From Moraxella nonliquefaciens (GTDB taxonomy: Bacteria; Pseudomonadota; Gammaproteobacteria; Pseudomonadales; Moraxellaceae), in NCBI RefSeq assembly GCF_001679005.1, contig NZ_LXTW01000012.1:332919-396918 (forward strand): a stretch of DNA of 64,000 nt. Reading direction: 5' to 3'. This document shows positions 62,070 through 64,000 of this stretch, in pieces. Under the pieces are notes generated by a model. It saw nothing but the letters and a program-made list of their open reading frames with translations. It was not told the origin of the DNA and made no database searches. Made by a program: the position numbers and the translations under genes. Position 1 is the first letter of the stretch; the number at the start of each line of letters is the position of its first letter.

Positions 62070-62258
62070 ATGATGAAAAAATATTATGACCCCATCATCC
62101 TAGACCTAGATGGCAATGGTGTGGGTAGGGTGTCTAAGTTTGGCATGCTATTTGTGATGAATGGGGGAGCGATGTTTGACCATAATGGCGATGGCATGAT
62201 TATGGGTCGTCATAATCTTAATATACCTGCAATCAACGAAGAAAGATGGGCAGCTTGA
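62070..62258 (+). pseudogene. Fragment of an FrpC-like RTX protein
   Basis: A 62-residue frame begins with YYDPIILDLDGNGVGRVSKFG and continues AMFDHNGDG, the hallmark calcium-binding segment found in large FrpC/RTX proteins just before the repeats, and then diverges and stops. It is far too short to be complete (RTX proteins have hundreds to thousands of residues). Either a decayed gene or an orphan tail cassette of a polymorphic RTX toxin. Confidence 0.65.
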
Positions 62259-62488
62259 TTGTTATAAAGGAACAATCAGAAAATAGGGAATAAATGTTGT
62301 GTTTTTGTGTTTGTGAGTGAATGGGTGTATAATATGTTGATTGTGAGGCTGTTGTAATATTGGTAACTTATTGATTAAATAAAGCTCAATATTTAAATTT
62401 TTCGAGGTTTACATTTGGGTCTAACCCATAAACTCTATTACTTATCAAATTGTGTTTGGTTTTCTAATGTAGATATGGGAAAATTTTT

Positions 62489-63253
62489 ATGAAATTAAAT
62501 CATTTTATTAATATTATTTTTTTTAAAGAAAATATTAACAGAGAGAGATTAATTAAAAATTTCCATATATTTTTTATGGTGTTTTTTGTTTTATGTTTTT
62601 TAACTAATTATTTTTTTAGTGTTTTTGTTGGTTTTGGTTTTATTTTTTTTATTTTTATCATAGAATATTTGTTTCTATATTTTAGAATTAAAGATGGTAA
62701 AGAAAATATAGAGGAAATAAGAAAAGATATTAAGTTTGTCTTTATTATTTCACCAATATCAATTATTGTCATTATATCAATTTTTAATTTTTTAGAATTT
62801 CCTTATTATATGATAGATTTTAATAAGGAAAAAAAAGAATTAAGTACTGTAACTGGGGTGGTTTCTTCACCAATTGTAGGTAGTAACCAATATAAAAAAC
62901 CTGAAAAATATTTTGTTATAAATAATAAATCAGAAAAACTAACTAATAGCCAAACTTTTCAATTAAATTATCCACATCATAAGCTTATGGATAGAAAACT
63001 GGAATTGCCAATAGGTGAAAGCATTGAAGTTATTTATCTAACTACTTACAATGGAAATAACAAGCCTATTTTTCTAGCATATGATGTTAAAATCAGTGGA
63101 ATATCCTACATAGAATATCAAGATTCTTTGCGATTTTTCCAGGAGAATAAGAGAAAATCTTTCTTGTTCTTAACAATAAGTATGGCTTCTTATACTTTAT
63201 CTATATTTTTTTCATTTATATTTATGTTGTACACAAATAGGAGAAATGTATGA
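62489..63253 (+). CDS. Very AT-rich membrane protein next to RTX remnants
   Basis: A 254-residue protein with no recognised family. Three hydrophobic segments lie in the first ~110 residues (FFMVFFVLCFLTNYFFSVFV, FIFFIFIIEYLFLYF, FIISPISIIVIISIFNFL), followed by a ~110-residue soluble region rich in K, N and Y, and a final helix (~225-245). The Phe/Ile content and AT richness are far above the neighbours, suggesting recent acquisition. The stop overlaps the start of the RTX remnant (ATGA), an arrangement that fits an immunity or accessory protein; this is inference. Confidence 0.65.
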   Translation: MKLNHFINIIFFKENINRERLIKNFHIFFMVFFVLCFLTNYFFSVFVGFGFIFFIFIIEYLFLYFRIKDGKENIEEIRKDIKFVFIISPISIIVIISIFNFLEFPYYMIDFNKEKKELSTVTGVVSSPIVGSNQYKKPEKYFVINNKSEKLTNSQTFQLNYPHHKLMDRKLELPIGESIEVIYLTTYNGNNKPIFLAYDVKISGISYIEYQDSLRFFQENKRKSFLFLTISMASYTLSIFFSFIFMLYTNRRNV

Positions 63254-63997
63254 GTAATTCACTAGCAACAGTTATAGCAAGTTTGTATGAATTTCATAGA
63301 AATGGTTATAATTTTGCTTCTGGCACCATAAGTGCAGGAGGTGATTTTGGCGAGGCAATTAAAGAACCAACTTTTAGTAACATATTGTCAGCAACTGCTG
63401 GACTAATATCATCGATAGGGGCGTTTGCTACTTTTACAGGTACAAGCAATGGAGGGGTGGATAACATTTCAAAAATTGCTGATACTGTTTCTTTGGGAAT
63501 TACCTTTGGTAAGTTAAAAAGAAGCAGTACAAGACACCTTTGACAAATGGCGTGAACAGGTTGGTGATTTCTTTGCTAAATTTGATTTTCCCAACATTCC
63601 CACAGATTGGCTCCCCGACATCGTTAAAGATTGGCTAGACATCCCCCGCTCAGGCGAATACCACATCTATGACCCATTAACCTTGGACTTAAATGGTGGG
63701 GCAGGAGATGACATTATTCATCTACTAAGTGGCAACAATCATGCTTATGGTGGCGATGGAGATGATATTCTATATTCGGGCATTGGTAACGACAAGCTAG
63801 AGAGTGGCATTGGCTCAAATGTTTATGTGCTGGGTAAAAATTTCGGTAAAGACGAAATCATTAATTTCAACCCAAACGGTCAGGATAAAGATGTGATTAA
63901 ATTCACTGATGGTATCTACGAGCTACTACGGGCTACGAGTTTAATTAAGACATTAGTGCGAACAATCAGGAATGAACCAAATGCCAAAAGAATCTGA
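63250..63997 (+). pseudogene. RTX-repeat protein, frameshifted and internally shortened
   Basis: Two frames (63250-63543, then the +1 frame to 63997) make one ~248-residue protein. Part one has NFASGTISAGGDFGEAIKEP. After the shift comes EAVQDTFDKWREQVGDFFAK, YHIYDPLTLDLNG and RTX nonapeptides (GGAGDDIIHLLSGNNHAYGG, GDGDDILYSGIGNDKLESG). Five A at 63516-63520 cause the break; four would restore it. The DPLTLDLNG segment runs straight into the repeats, so the long domain normally between them is missing. The frame ends at 63997, three bases from the window edge. Confidence 0.65.
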
Positions 63998-64000
63998 ATA

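Noticed and set aside
1..64000. CRISPR array or cas genes
   Set aside because: No regularly spaced repeats of 23-40 bp and no Cas-like proteins were seen. The only nuclease-type defence gene is the GmrSD-like one.

Overview
The window looks like chromosome from a Moraxella-type gammaproteobacterium (Moraxellaceae). The grounds are a fused nuoCD gene, a pyrG-kdsA-eno-ftsB-ispD gene order, a lipoprotein next to its Slam outer-membrane translocator, FrpC-like RTX fragments and an AT-leaning composition. The species assignment is inference, because no rRNA or other species marker is present.

Layout. 1-5800: the head of the respiratory complex I (nuo) operon, heavily disturbed. An EamA transporter, a truncated second copy of the nuoC 5' end, a reverse-strand pair (frameshifted AurF-like diiron oxygenase plus TauE/SafE permease) and a second, frameshifted TauE/SafE gene surround nuoCD. 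nuoA and nuoB are not in the window. 5850-18500: nuoE to nuoN, intact and tightly packed. 18660-21520: an uncharacterised reverse-strand cluster of two glycine-zipper membrane-type proteins and a YkgJ-like cysteine-cluster protein, with a G9 tract in the upstream promoter/leader region. 21630-27250: fpr, an alanine/glycine:Na+ symporter with a terminator hairpin in its leader, pncA, tRNA-Leu(UAG), rimO and a small PepSY-like exported protein followed by a partial duplicate of its 3' end.

27660-38400: the conserved pyrG-kdsA-eno-ftsB-ispD block followed by a comEC-like gene. It carries two accessory insertions: a VapBC-type toxin-antitoxin set between pyrG and kdsA, and a GmrSD-like DUF262/DUF1524 protein between kdsA and eno. 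38500-55050: housekeeping and envelope genes (S49 peptidase, lrgAB, htpX, lytic transglycosylase, nitroreductase, PBP1b, Pit transporter, gltS, prfB with its programmed frameshift, CoA-transferase, MFS efflux). An IS200/IS605-like end without tnpB but with many RNA stems lies at 43.7-44.1 kb. 55300-58900: a LysR regulator, a surface lipoprotein with a TbpB-like barrel, and its Slam translocator. 58900-64000: an inverted-repeat element, accBC (reverse strand), a LOG-family gene, and a decayed FrpC/RTX locus with a very AT-rich membrane protein (possible immunity protein) running to the right edge.

Recurring theme: three accessory genes (AurF-like, TauE/SafE, RTX) are each broken by one base in a short homopolymer, and one module has a long poly-G tract upstream. 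Either slipped-strand variation is common here or some of these are sequencing errors. Raw-read inspection would decide.
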